Below are positions 1-10,000 of a stretch of DNA of 64,000 nucleotides, piece after piece. The notes below the pieces were generated by a model. The model searched no databases. It saw only the letters and a program-made list of their open reading frames with translations, and was not told the origin of the DNA. A program made the position numbers and the translations under genes. Source of the DNA: Mesostigma viride (Eukaryota; Streptophyta; Mesostigmatophyceae; Mesostigmatales; Mesostigmataceae); the NCBI GenBank assembly GCA_009746045.1, contig RPFO01000082.1, positions 1,008,677 to 1,072,676 on the forward strand, in the 5' to 3' direction. The number at the start of each line of letters is the position of its first letter. The first letter of the stretch is position 1.

Positions 1-919
1 TAAAAAATAAATGAAGCACGTGCAGCAAAATCAATGTCTTCCTGGCCAGTTCTCGACAATCTTACAAGCACGCCACCGGAAACGTTAGTCAAAATAGCAA
101 AAGCTGCGGGAAATTTGGCGAGGAAACAAAACGGCGAACAAAACGGTAAGAACATCCCGGAGATGACGCTAAAACCAAGCCATAACGGACTGTTCAAGCG
201 CAAACAGATTGGTAGATGAGGTGCAGAAAAAGAGCCTTCCGCAGCAGGCCTGATTACCTGCCTGGCACGCGAGGAAAGCGAGTTAACCATGGCAGGCTGG
301 AATGCGCTTCGCGCAGGCCTGCTTACTTTACCTCCGAAGGAAACCGGAAATGGCCACAAATCAAAGCTAATTCGCTTGATTCCTATTTCCTCACTTTAAA
401 CCCCTCCCTTCTGCGTCGTTCAATACCAGGAATCTTGGCTATCACTCTGGCAAGAAGCCAATCTAATATATTCATCGCGGCCAGATTTGCGAATCAGACC
501 CCCTCGCAACCGTGGGTTAAAGAAGGGCAGCGGTCTTTCATACCTAATGCATATTTCGTCAACAAAACATCTTTTGGAGTATCTTTCATACAGCATCGAT
601 CTCCATAACTTTTTTGCATTTCGGCCGACAAATTAGGCAAGTTTTCATGGAACGCGCACCGCCATGGCCACCTTCGCACGTATACACTACACAGCCAGGC
701 CCCTTTTACGTTCTGTACTTCTGTAGGTACATTACGTGTTGGGCCGGTGGTCAGCTCGTAACAAGTCAGTCAGTCTGTCTCGTGCGGAACTTCAAGTACG
801 AAATTCGCCACCACTTTGGGCCGTATCGGTCCTTGGTAGTTACGCAACAAACATTCGATCGGTCGCCGTGGAAAGTACCATTGTTGCGTAACTAGTTGCG
901 TTACCGCGGGTTGGTACTG
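1..919. other. unique flank, no recognised gene
   Basis: I see no protein I recognise and no satellite units here. The reading frames are short and unlike the retroelement proteins next door. The sequence changes abruptly at 920, where the 178 bp identical to the end of the element A LTR begins. Confidence 0.5.
838..893. repeat. small foldback, AGTTACGCAACAA / TTGTTGCGTAACT
   Basis: A 13-bp perfect inverted repeat separated by about 30 bp. Its ends, AGTT and AACT, are the same as the LTR ends of elements A and B. It lies just upstream of the truncated 5' LTR of element A. No flanking 5-bp duplication is visible. It may be a remnant of a foldback element or chance. Confidence 0.4.
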
Positions 920-1097
920 TACACGGAATGCATGTCCACGTAGGATATTCAGCAAGACTGATGAAGGTGCCAAGCGCAATAGAATATATGCGCAACGAAG
1001 ACGAATTATGCAGCAACGACAATAACGTATGAGAACAATAAACACAACGTTCATTTCATGCTTTCTGATTTACATCGCATTCCATTTATTTGCAACT
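920..1097 (+). repeat. element A 5' LTR, only the last 178 bp
   Basis: Matches 6893-7070 base for base as far as I can read, then diverges completely upstream, whereas the 3' LTR runs a further 304 bp to 6589. It holds an AATAAA signal and ends in GCAACT. The gag ATG follows 13 bp later, leaving no normal leader or primer-binding site. Confidence 0.85.
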
Positions 1098-1110
1098 TGT
1101 ATTCATTGCA

Positions 1111-2352
1111 ATGTCTTCGGACGACAATCTTTCAGAGCAGAGGTCTGGCCCTGGTGAGCACGGACCGGCTCAATTTTCTGTCGACCCTGGCCCAGGCGAG
1201 CACAGGGATGACAATAAGAATATGTCCGACCAGCCCCGGGAGGAGGGCTGCGGGCAGGGAAGTACTAGTAGTGACAACCAGCGTGCGCGTGATAAGGTGC
1301 TTCGGCGGGAGACCTTGCTTCAAGAGGCGAAGCTGCTGTCGGCAATCAAGAAATGGGTTCCAGCCCCGCTGGTGCCTGGTGCTATTCAAGCAGACCGGGA
1401 TCGCTTTGTAAGCTCTCTTGGGCCGTTTTTCCGCAGGCTCGCGGGCAACCGAGACATCATTCCGGACTGGCTGGAGTTTCTTCGTGGAACCCCGCTGGGA
1501 GACCGCGAGAAAAACCACCCAGAGTGGATTTCGCTGCTGGATAGAGCACAGCGTCTGCGGTGGTCGCCGTTCGAGTTTCTGCGCCGAGCGAGGGAGACTT
1601 TTCTTCGTTCTATCACTGCCAAAACCTGCGACGAGATCGAGGAATTTGTAGATGCAAAGCCGAAGCCCGGGCAGACCATCATCGAGCACCTCAACTCTTA
1701 CTACGACATGCTGGAGAAGCAGGGGCTCCGGTGGCCTGACGAGGCGGTGAATCTCCGATGGATCCAAAACTGTGCTCTGTCCGAATCCGAGAAGCGGAAT
1801 TTGGTCGCCAACTGCCGCGGTTACCTGTGCGACACTCACCGATGCAGAGCTCACCTCAAGGAGCTCCTGACGAATCAAACCCGTGTTTCCAGAGAAGGAG
1901 GTGCCGCGGAGGTGCCTCGTGTCGCCATGGTGATGGAGCAGCAACGGGAAATCTTCTGCTACAACTGCGGGCAGCCCGGGCACACACGCCGCGCATGTAA
2001 GGGTAAGGTTGTCGCTAATTCTGAGTCCTTCCCTCCCTGCACTTTCTGTAATAGGACTAACCATCTGGCTAAGGATTGCTACTTTCGCAAGTGCAAGTCT
2101 TGTGGCAATTCTGGACATGATGCGTCTGCCTGCAGGAGCAAGGCGGGCGCTGGACCCAAGGATACCCAGATGGAGGTCCTCAAGCTGCTGCAGCAGATCT
2201 CCCAAGCCGTCAAGAGCGGTGCCCTTCGTGGTGGCGACGCTTCTCAGCCGCGTGGTGGTGACGCTTCCCAGCCGCGTGGTGGTGATGCTTCTCAGCCGCG
2301 GGGTGGCAATACCTCTCGTGGCCGCAAGAGGAAGCAGCAGCAGAAAAACTAG
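1111..2352 (+). CDS. Gag-like nucleocapsid protein of element A
   Basis: A 413-residue protein starting at the first ATG after the LTR. It would package the element's RNA in cytoplasmic particles. The N-terminal 50 residues are Gly/Glu/Asp/Ser-rich. A helical, Trp- and Arg-containing region from about 60 to 270 is the likely capsid-type part. Three CCHC zinc knuckles follow at about 283-296, 310-323 and 328-341, each C-x2-C-x4-H-x4-C. The tail has a 24-bp tandem repeat (2227-2310) coding for repeated GGDASQPR, then a basic end. It carries no protease motif. The pol ORF begins 38 bp after the stop in another frame, so pol expression needs reinitiation, frameshifting or a spliced RNA. Confidence 0.88.
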   Translation: MSSDDNLSEQRSGPGEHGPAQFSVDPGPGEHRDDNKNMSDQPREEGCGQGSTSSDNQRARDKVLRRETLLQEAKLLSAIKKWVPAPLVPGAIQADRDRFVSSLGPFFRRLAGNRDIIPDWLEFLRGTPLGDREKNHPEWISLLDRAQRLRWSPFEFLRRARETFLRSITAKTCDEIEEFVDAKPKPGQTIIEHLNSYYDMLEKQGLRWPDEAVNLRWIQNCALSESEKRNLVANCRGYLCDTHRCRAHLKELLTNQTRVSREGGAAEVPRVAMVMEQQREIFCYNCGQPGHTRRACKGKVVANSESFPPCTFCNRTNHLAKDCYFRKCKSCGNSGHDASACRSKAGAGPKDTQMEVLKLLQQISQAVKSGALRGGDASQPRGGDASQPRGGDASQPRGGNTSRGRKRKQQQKN

Positions 2353-2390
2353 ATGATCCTCTCTGTTTATATAACCCCTACAGCGTCCTT

Positions 2391-5300
2391 ATGGATGCTG
2401 ATGAGAGTGGACTCATGGCAGATGAGGCCTGCCAGGTGGTAGGGGCTCCAGCAGTAACCCCTACTGACCGTAAAGCTGCCCCAGTGAGCAGCAGTAAAAG
2501 TGCCCCTGTTTGTGGCATTCCTATCCATGCCTGGAATAAAAAGAGTACCCCAGAGGGAACTCTTCCTGTAAATAATACATGTGGATCTGCTCCTGGTTGT
2601 AGACAGATGCCACATGGTGTTGCCCAGGTGAGCAACGTATCTGTGAACAATACATGTGGTGCAGCTCCTGTTTGTAGCCAAGCACCCATTGATATTGTTA
2701 ACAGTCAAGCTCCTCAGAGCAATAATCCTTGTTATATTGATAATAAAAACTTGGACTCTTGCTCTGCCAGGAACGTGGATGCCCGTCCATGTCCTGAAGA
2801 GCCTGAGCCTAATGATTGTATTAATCTTAGGACTCTGGCTAAGAGTTTGCATGATGCCTGTGGCCATGGAAACAATGCCATTAGGCTTGTTCAAGCCATT
2901 AATAACAAGGCTCTCTGGCAGGCTTATCAAGATGTCAGAGAACATTGTGTGTGCCAATTGTGTGCTAACAAGCCTTCCAAACGTCATGCAAAGCATCCTG
3001 CAGATGGTAGGGGTAATCTACAAGCTGATATCCTCTACTTCACCAATTACAGGCAATTGCCTTACTTGGTGGCTGTGGATGAATGGTCAGGCTACATTGG
3101 AATTGAACCTATGGCAGCAGGGGATGAGAATACTCTCCATGCCGCAGTTCTTGTTATTCTGCAGAAGTTTGCAGTTATTCATAAGCTGCAGATGGACTTG
3201 CAGTTTAACTGCCTGACCAAATACTCTGATCTGCCTTTCCTAAGGATTGTGGGTCGTGAAGATCACCAAGCCCAAGGCAAGGTTGACAGATATATACAGG
3301 AGCTTAAGAAGTTGGTAATATCCGGGGACTATCCTGAGATGTTTAAACCAACTTTTGCTGTCAGGTGTTTGGGTGCTGCAAAAGTGGAAAACACCATGAA
3401 CAACCGTTTTCATACTATCAAGGTGCGTGGTGTTCCACGGCTGGTCTCACCTCGTGGACTAGCAGGTGGCCTCTACCCTGATGACATCATGCAGGCATGG
3501 AGTAAGCAGAGGTGGGCACAGTATGCTCATCTCTGTGAAAAGGATAAACAGAGAGGAGAATCATTAAAATTTGAGGTGGGAGACCAGGTGATCTTCCACA
3601 AAGAAAATGCTCCTGGTAAACGTGGTTATTGGCAGGGTCCAGGGACCATAACCTCAGTTGACCTGGAGATGAAAACTGCTGATGTGGTCTGGAATGGGAC
3701 CACTTATCATCTGGCTTGGAATAGATTGAAGAGAGATCCAATGAACGTTCAAGAAAATCCCCTGGAAATTATGGCCCCTGAAGAGGCACTTGGATCTCCC
3801 AATCTTTCCTGTCCACCTTTGGCCAGTGAACAGGCTGGACTCCAACTACCAGAAAGGGCGGCCTCCCATCAACTGGAGCCTACTACTCAGCAAGCTCAGC
3901 CTAAGACATTGACTGGGATATCACAGGATGATATGGATGAAGCTGACTTGTTGGATAATAGGGTGTCTGATCAGCACCGGAAGCTCCGGCCGTTGGAACA
4001 TGGGCTTGAGACCCCTGGGCAGGTGGATAACATATTTCAGTCTGAACAGCCAAAGCTTGGATCCAATTACCCTGGTAATAAGCCATTGCCCTTGGAGACT
4101 GATGGGATTCCAGCCCAAGGAAGACAAGCTGAGGAGGGGTTGTCCAGGTTGAACACTCAGCTCGGCAAGAGAGGCAATCCTCAAGAGCTTCGGGATATTG
4201 TAAAGAAGCTCAAGCCCTCACTAAAGATTGCCAAAATAACTTCTCTTCTAGAGAAGGGCATGGACCTTGATGGCTTTGATGTGGATACCAAAGCAGAGGT
4301 CTCTGTCACCTCGCCCTTTAATGCTTTGCTGGATAAGTATTCCCTTGAACCCAGTCCATGGACTATTGTCCAAGACTTTGCGGGTAACACTGATCATCAA
4401 GTTCTTGGGAATATCACTATCCCATTCTTGGGTGAGTCTTTGACACTTTGTGTTGTTGATGGCTATAAGGGACCCACTCTCATTGGCCAGCCATTCTTGG
4501 TGACTCCCGGTGTTACCATTGTTGATGGCCCCAATAACACAAAGAGTCTCCTAAAAACCCATTGTGACCCAATTCCTCTGGAATCATTCAGATGTCTCTT
4601 GCCTCTTGAAATGTTCCAGAAGGCAAATTGGAAGACCGCCTGTGTCGGTTCAATAAAAGGAGCAGAATGGGGAAGGGATATACCCCCAGCTTCTGAGCTG
4701 GTAGAACCCGCCCAGCTCAGTGTGACTTCTCTTGGTCTCACAAAAAGGTCATTTGCTGCTCATAGCCCCATGTCCTTTGATGATGTAGACCTGGATTGTC
4801 ACACTTTCGCTGGCCTTGAGGCCTGGCGAGTAGCATTGGCGCGTGCGCTCCAGGAGTGGCAAACGCTGGATGTTTTTGAAGGCATTTCAGAACCTCCACC
4901 CAATGCTCAAATGCTTCAGTTGCGTTTTGTATGCAAGATGAAGAGCAAGCTTGGTGAGCCTCCCATACCAAACGCACGTCCAGTCGTGACCCAGTTCCAT
5001 GGTACTACAGACTTTGATAAGGAGGAGCTGTACACTCCTGGCCTGTCACATCCTGTTCTCAGGCTTATTCTTAGTCTGTACCTTGGTGCTTTGGACTATG
5101 GCTTGGATTATGGAGCAGAAATTGATGACTTCACCAGGGCCTTTTTGCATGGTGATCCTCAGGTGGCCAGAGCCACTTGGCAAGCTCAAAGACCCTGTTG
5201 TGTTAAGACCCCAGCATGCTGGATAGCTGAAGTAGGTCATCCCTACATGCAGCCTAAAGTGGGCTGGGAAGGACTGGTCAGCAGTCCAGTCATCTGGTAT

Positions 5301-6320
5301 GAAACCATTGCTCCTGCCATCCAGGAGAGATGTCAGATGCAACAATCTCATCTTGCTTATTGTCTCTTTGTGGGGCAATCCAAAGGACAACCCACCTGGG
5401 CTACCTTACATGGAGATGATATGCAACGCATTGGTCCCAAGGGATGGTTGAATGAGACCTATAAAAGGCTCAATGACAAGTCCCCTATTGGTACCAGAGC
5501 ATGGTTTAGTAAAAACAGCCAGGTACCTTACTGTGGCATTGGCTGTACCCTTTTCCAGGATGACAAAGGATGGCATCTTAAGCTGCAATCGGCGAAGGGG
5601 TATAAAGAAAAAGTAATAACTCAGTTGCCCAAGAGAGTAACTGAGGAGAATGCCCCTACGGTTAAAGGTCAACTGGGTTGGCTGGCTGCCACAACTAACC
5701 CTGACCTGGCAGTACAGAGTAGGATGCCAGACTCTGTTGTTGTAGGAGAAGGAAGGAGGCGCCTGGAGAGCTGCCTCAATGAATCTCCTGACTTGGTGTT
5801 GTCCGGTGTAGACTGGCATGGGCGCATCATCATAGACGCCTACACAGATGCTAGCCAAGAGTCTAGATCTGCCAACAAGATTGGTGCCAGAGCCGGATGC
5901 CTGATCACCATCAGGAATGAAGGCAAACAGCCCTCGTTGGTATACTGGTCCAGTAACCTTCAGAGGAGGCGGTTTGCTGGCATTGACACCGCTGAGTGCA
6001 GGGCATACGCCATGTGCATTCGCGATGCCATATACATAAGAGAGCTACTCTTATGGTGTCTGAGTCAGATAAGACCTCAACCCGTGATTGATGTCAGGGT
6101 TTATTGTGATAATAAGCCCGTGGTCTCTTTTATCAAGAATGAGAGGGCCACTACTACTGACTTGGACTACCTTGTGGCAAAGGAGTTGTCCAGCCACTGT
6201 ATAACCATACATCTGCCAGGACACTCAAATCCTGCTGATGCTATGACCAAGCTTCCACGACTGGCCCTTAATGGGTACCAGTTGCTGCGGTCCATGATGG
6301 CTGGGAAACCCTTGTCATGA
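2391..6320 (+). CDS. Pol polyprotein of element A: integrase, retropepsin-like, RT, RNase H
   Basis: 1309 residues, uninterrupted. A variable N-terminus (1-150) is followed by a zinc-binding region with paired His and HCVCQLC near 180-188. The integrase core has Asp at about 213 and 269; the position of the third acidic residue, about 299, reads GKVDRY, i.e. Asp where Glu is normal. A chromo/SH3-like tail follows. After the integrase comes a retropepsin-like stretch, VDTKAEVSV at about 631-639 and GPTLIGQPFL near 695. RT follows, with FTRAFLHGD at about 914-922 and HGDD (1007-1010) in place of the copia YVDD. RNase H motifs are DAYTD (~1149), AECRAY, YCDNKP and NPADAMTK. The copia-type RT-RNase H tail with integrase upstream places it in Ty1/copia, but protease after integrase is not the usual order. 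Confidence 0.9.
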   Translation: MDADESGLMADEACQVVGAPAVTPTDRKAAPVSSSKSAPVCGIPIHAWNKKSTPEGTLPVNNTCGSAPGCRQMPHGVAQVSNVSVNNTCGAAPVCSQAPIDIVNSQAPQSNNPCYIDNKNLDSCSARNVDARPCPEEPEPNDCINLRTLAKSLHDACGHGNNAIRLVQAINNKALWQAYQDVREHCVCQLCANKPSKRHAKHPADGRGNLQADILYFTNYRQLPYLVAVDEWSGYIGIEPMAAGDENTLHAAVLVILQKFAVIHKLQMDLQFNCLTKYSDLPFLRIVGREDHQAQGKVDRYIQELKKLVISGDYPEMFKPTFAVRCLGAAKVENTMNNRFHTIKVRGVPRLVSPRGLAGGLYPDDIMQAWSKQRWAQYAHLCEKDKQRGESLKFEVGDQVIFHKENAPGKRGYWQGPGTITSVDLEMKTADVVWNGTTYHLAWNRLKRDPMNVQENPLEIMAPEEALGSPNLSCPPLASEQAGLQLPERAASHQLEPTTQQAQPKTLTGISQDDMDEADLLDNRVSDQHRKLRPLEHGLETPGQVDNIFQSEQPKLGSNYPGNKPLPLETDGIPAQGRQAEEGLSRLNTQLGKRGNPQELRDIVKKLKPSLKIAKITSLLEKGMDLDGFDVDTKAEVSVTSPFNALLDKYSLEPSPWTIVQDFAGNTDHQVLGNITIPFLGESLTLCVVDGYKGPTLIGQPFLVTPGVTIVDGPNNTKSLLKTHCDPIPLESFRCLLPLEMFQKANWKTACVGSIKGAEWGRDIPPASELVEPAQLSVTSLGLTKRSFAAHSPMSFDDVDLDCHTFAGLEAWRVALARALQEWQTLDVFEGISEPPPNAQMLQLRFVCKMKSKLGEPPIPNARPVVTQFHGTTDFDKEELYTPGLSHPVLRLILSLYLGALDYGLDYGAEIDDFTRAFLHGDPQVARATWQAQRPCCVKTPACWIAEVGHPYMQPKVGWEGLVSSPVIWYETIAPAIQERCQMQQSHLAYCLFVGQSKGQPTWATLHGDDMQRIGPKGWLNETYKRLNDKSPIGTRAWFSKNSQVPYCGIGCTLFQDDKGWHLKLQSAKGYKEKVITQLPKRVTEENAPTVKGQLGWLAATTNPDLAVQSRMPDSVVVGEGRRRLESCLNESPDLVLSGVDWHGRIIIDAYTDASQESRSANKIGARAGCLITIRNEGKQPSLVYWSSNLQRRRFAGIDTAECRAYAMCIRDAIYIRELLLWCLSQIRPQPVIDVRVYCDNKPVVSFIKNERATTTDLDYLVAKELSSHCITIHLPGHSNPADAMTKLPRLALNGYQLLRSMMAGKPLS

Positions 6321-6570
6321 GGAGTAATCTGGGAGCCTGAGCCTAATGCTCCTCCTGTAGGTTTTTATCCCCCTGGAGGTTTTGTCCTCTCTGGAGAAGA
6401 GGTTTTCCTTCAGATTTGGGTTTTCCCTACAGCAGGTTACACCAACCATGCAATGATGAGATGCAAACTCCATAAGACCCAAGTGAGTCCCCATTGCCCA
6501 CATATGTGAAAGTGAACTGGCCAGGTGCGGCCGAACATCAATGAATACATCTAAGCCTTATCACTTTCAC
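6321..6570 (+). other. 3' untranslated internal region of element A
   Basis: 250 bp between the pol stop and the polypurine tract. No further ORF. It contains a short GC-poor inverted stretch around 6365-6420. Confidence 0.6.
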
Positions 6571-6588
6571 AAGGGAAAGAATGGCTGG
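6571..6588 (+). promoter_or_regulatory. polypurine tract of element A
   Basis: Purine-rich AAGGGAAAGAATGGCTGG immediately before the 3' LTR start AGTTGG. It sits where the plus-strand DNA primer should lie. Element B has a similar purine run directly before its AGTT LTR start, which is how I fixed both LTR boundaries. Confidence 0.65.
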
Positions 6589-7070
6589 AGTTGGTTGGAG
6601 ACCCATCTAGGGTCCACATGGGTCCTCAGAGATAGAGGATCTTGTACAGATTACTACAATATACTTTATTGTAGTATTGGGCCAATGGCTGTACTTCACT
6701 AGTACTCGCCAATGGGATAACGCCACGTAGAATATGTGGGCGTCTCCCAGGCCTCCACGTCACCGGCTGGTCAAGGGCCGGTGTAGTACTGTCAATAGGA
6801 CTGAGCCGACTATCAGCCTATTATGTATGCGCATCTGCCTTGGTACCTCCTAGAGGATTCTAGAAGTATCTAACACGCGGCATGCACTGAACTACACGGA
6901 ATGCATGTCCACGTAGGATATTCAGCAAGACTGATGAAGGTGCCAAGCGCAATAGAATATATGCGCAACGAAGACGAATTATGCAGCAACGACAATAACG
7001 TATGAGAACAATAAACACAACGTTCATTTCATGCTTTCTGATTTACATCGCATTCCATTTATTTGCAACT
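6589..7070 (+). repeat. element A 3' LTR (482 bp)
   Basis: Begins AGTTGGTTGG after the polypurine tract and ends TTTGCAACT. The AATAAA at 7010-7015 lies about 60 bp before the end, so R-U5 is very short. The same sequence in reverse is at 61107-61588, with at least one base difference (around 6815 versus 61362). Confidence 0.8.
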
Positions 7071-10000
7071 CATACACCGCGCACGCTTGGGGCAGCTGCA
7101 CTCACATGTACACACACCGCGCACGCAAGGGGCGACTGCACACACATGTACATCCACCGCGCACGCAAGGGCCGGCTGCACACACACGTACACACACCAT
7201 GCACGCAAGGGCCGGCTGCACACACACGTACATCCACCGCGCACGCAAGGGCCGGCTGCACACACACGTACATACACCGCGCACGCAAGGGGCAACTGCA
7301 CACACATGTACACACACCGCGCACGCAAGGGGCAACTGCACACACACGTACACACACCGCGCACGCTTGGGGCGGCTGCACACACACGTACCTACACCGC
7401 GCACGCAAGGGGCGGCTGCACACACACGTACATCCACCGCGCACGCAAGGGGCAACTGCACACACATGTACACACACCGCGCACGCTTGGGGCAGCTGCA
7501 CTCACATGTACACACACCGCGCACGCAAGGGGCGGCTGCACACACATGTACATCCACCGCGCACGCAAGGGGCAACTGCACACACACGTACATCCACCGC
7601 GCACGCAAGGGGCGGCTGCACACACACGTACACACACCGCGCACGCAAGGGGCAACTGCACACACATGTACACACACCGCGCACGCTTGGGGCGGCTGCA
7701 CACACACGTACCTACACCGCGCACGCAAGGGGCGGCTGCACACACACGTACATACACCGCGCACGCAAGGGGCAACTGCACACACATGTACATACACCGC
7801 GCACGCAAGGGGCAACTGCACACACATGTACACACACCGCGCACGCAAGGGGCAACTGCACACACACGTACACACACCGCGCACGCTTGGGGCGGCTGCA
7901 CACACACGTACCTACACCGCGCACGCAAGGGGCGGCTGCACACACACGTACATCCACCGCGCACGCAAGGGGCAACTGCACACACATGTACACACACCGC
8001 GCACGCTTGGGGCAGCTGCACTCACATGTACACACACCGCGCACGCAAGGGCCGGCTGCACACACACGAAAAACCACCGCGCACGCAAGGGGCAACTGCA
8101 CACACACGTACATCCACCGCGCACGCAAGGGGCGGCTGCACACACACGTACACACACCGCGCACGCAAGGGGCAACTGCACACACATGTACACACACCGC
8201 GCACGCTTGGGGCGGCTGCACACACACGTACCTACACCGCGCACGCAAGGGGCGGCTGCACACACACGTACATACACCGCGCACGCAAGGGGCAACTGCA
8301 CACACATGTACATACACCGCGCAACCACGGGGCGGCTGCACACACACGTACATACACCGCGCACGCAAGGGGCAACTGCACACACATGTACACACACCGC
8401 GCACGCTTGGGGCGGCTGCACACACACGTACCTACACCGCGCACGCAAGGGGCGGCTGCACACACACGTACATACACCGCGCACGCAAGGGGCAACTGCA
8501 CACACATGTACATACACCGCGCAACCACGGGGCGGCTGCACACACACGTACACACACCGCGCACGCAAGGGGCAGCTGCACACACACGTACATACACCAT
8601 GCACGCAAGGGGCTGCACACACACTTACACACACCTTGCACGCAAGGGCCGGCATGCACACACACTGGCATACACCGCGCACGCAAGGGGCGGCTGCACA
8701 CACGTACATACACCGCGCACGCAAGGGGCGAGTGCACACACACGTACACACACCGCGCACGCAATTAAGGGACGGCTGCACACACACGTACATACACCGC
8801 GCACGCAAGGGGCAACGGCACTCACATGTACATACACCATGCACGCAAGGGGCGGCTGCACACACACGTACACACACCATGCACGCAAGGAGCGACTTCA
8901 CGCACAGGTACACACACCATGCACGCAAGGTTCGGCTGCACACACATGTACATCCACCGCGCACGCAAGGGGCGGCTGCACACACATGTACATACACCAT
9001 GCACGCAAGGGGCGGCTGCACACACCTGTACATCCACCGCGCACGCAAGGGGCGAGTGCACACACACGTACACACACCGCGCACGCAAGGGGCGGCTGCA
9101 CACACACGTACACACACCATGCACGCAAGGGCCGGCATGCACACACACGTACATCCACCGCGCACGCAAGGGGCAACTGCACACACATGTACACACACCG
9201 CGCACGCTTGGGGCAGCTGCACTCACATGTACACACACCGCGCACGCAAGGGCCGGCTGCACACACACGTACATACACCGCGCACGCAAGGGGCAACTGC
9301 ACACACATGTACACACACCGCGCACGCAAGGGGCAACTGCACACACACGTACACACACCGCGCACGCTTGGGGCGGCTGCACACACATGTACCTACACCG
9401 CGCACGCAAGGGGCGGCTGCACACACACGTACATCCACCGCGCACGCAAGGGGCAACTGCACACACATGTACACACACCGCGCACGCTTGGGGCAGCTGC
9501 ACTCACATGTACACACACCGCACACGCAAGGGCCGGCTGCACACACACGTACATCCACCGCGCACGCAAGGGGCAACTGCACACACACGTACATACACCG
9601 CGCACGCAAGGGGCGGCTGCACACACACGTACACACACCGCGCACGCAAGGGGCAACTGCACACACATGTACACACACCGCGCACGCTTGGGGCGGCTGC
9701 ACACACACGTACCTACACCGCGCACGCAAGGGGCGGCTGCACACACATGTACACACACCGCGCACGCTTGGGGCGGCTGCACACACATGTACCTACACCG
9801 CGCACGCAAGGGGCGGCTGCACACACACGTACATCCACCGCGCACGCAAGGGGCAACTGCACACACATGTACACACACCGCGCACGCTTGGGGCAGCTCC
9901 ACTCACATGTACACACACCGCACACGCAAGGGCCGGCTGCACACACACGTACATCCACCGCGCACGCAAGGGGCAACTGCACACACACGTACATACACCG

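Larger units (their letters stand above)
920..7070 (+). mobile_element. copia-like LTR retrotransposon A, left copy (5' LTR truncated)
   Basis: Order: truncated 5' LTR, gag ORF, pol ORF (integrase, retropepsin-like, RT, RNase H), polypurine tract, full 482-bp 3' LTR. The last 178 bp of both LTRs look identical by eye, so the insertion is young. The 3' LTR ends in CAACT and is followed directly by the 40-bp satellite beginning CATACACCG. The sequence left of the 5' LTR is not satellite, so the left boundary is rearranged. A second, inverted copy starts at 61107. Confidence 0.9.
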
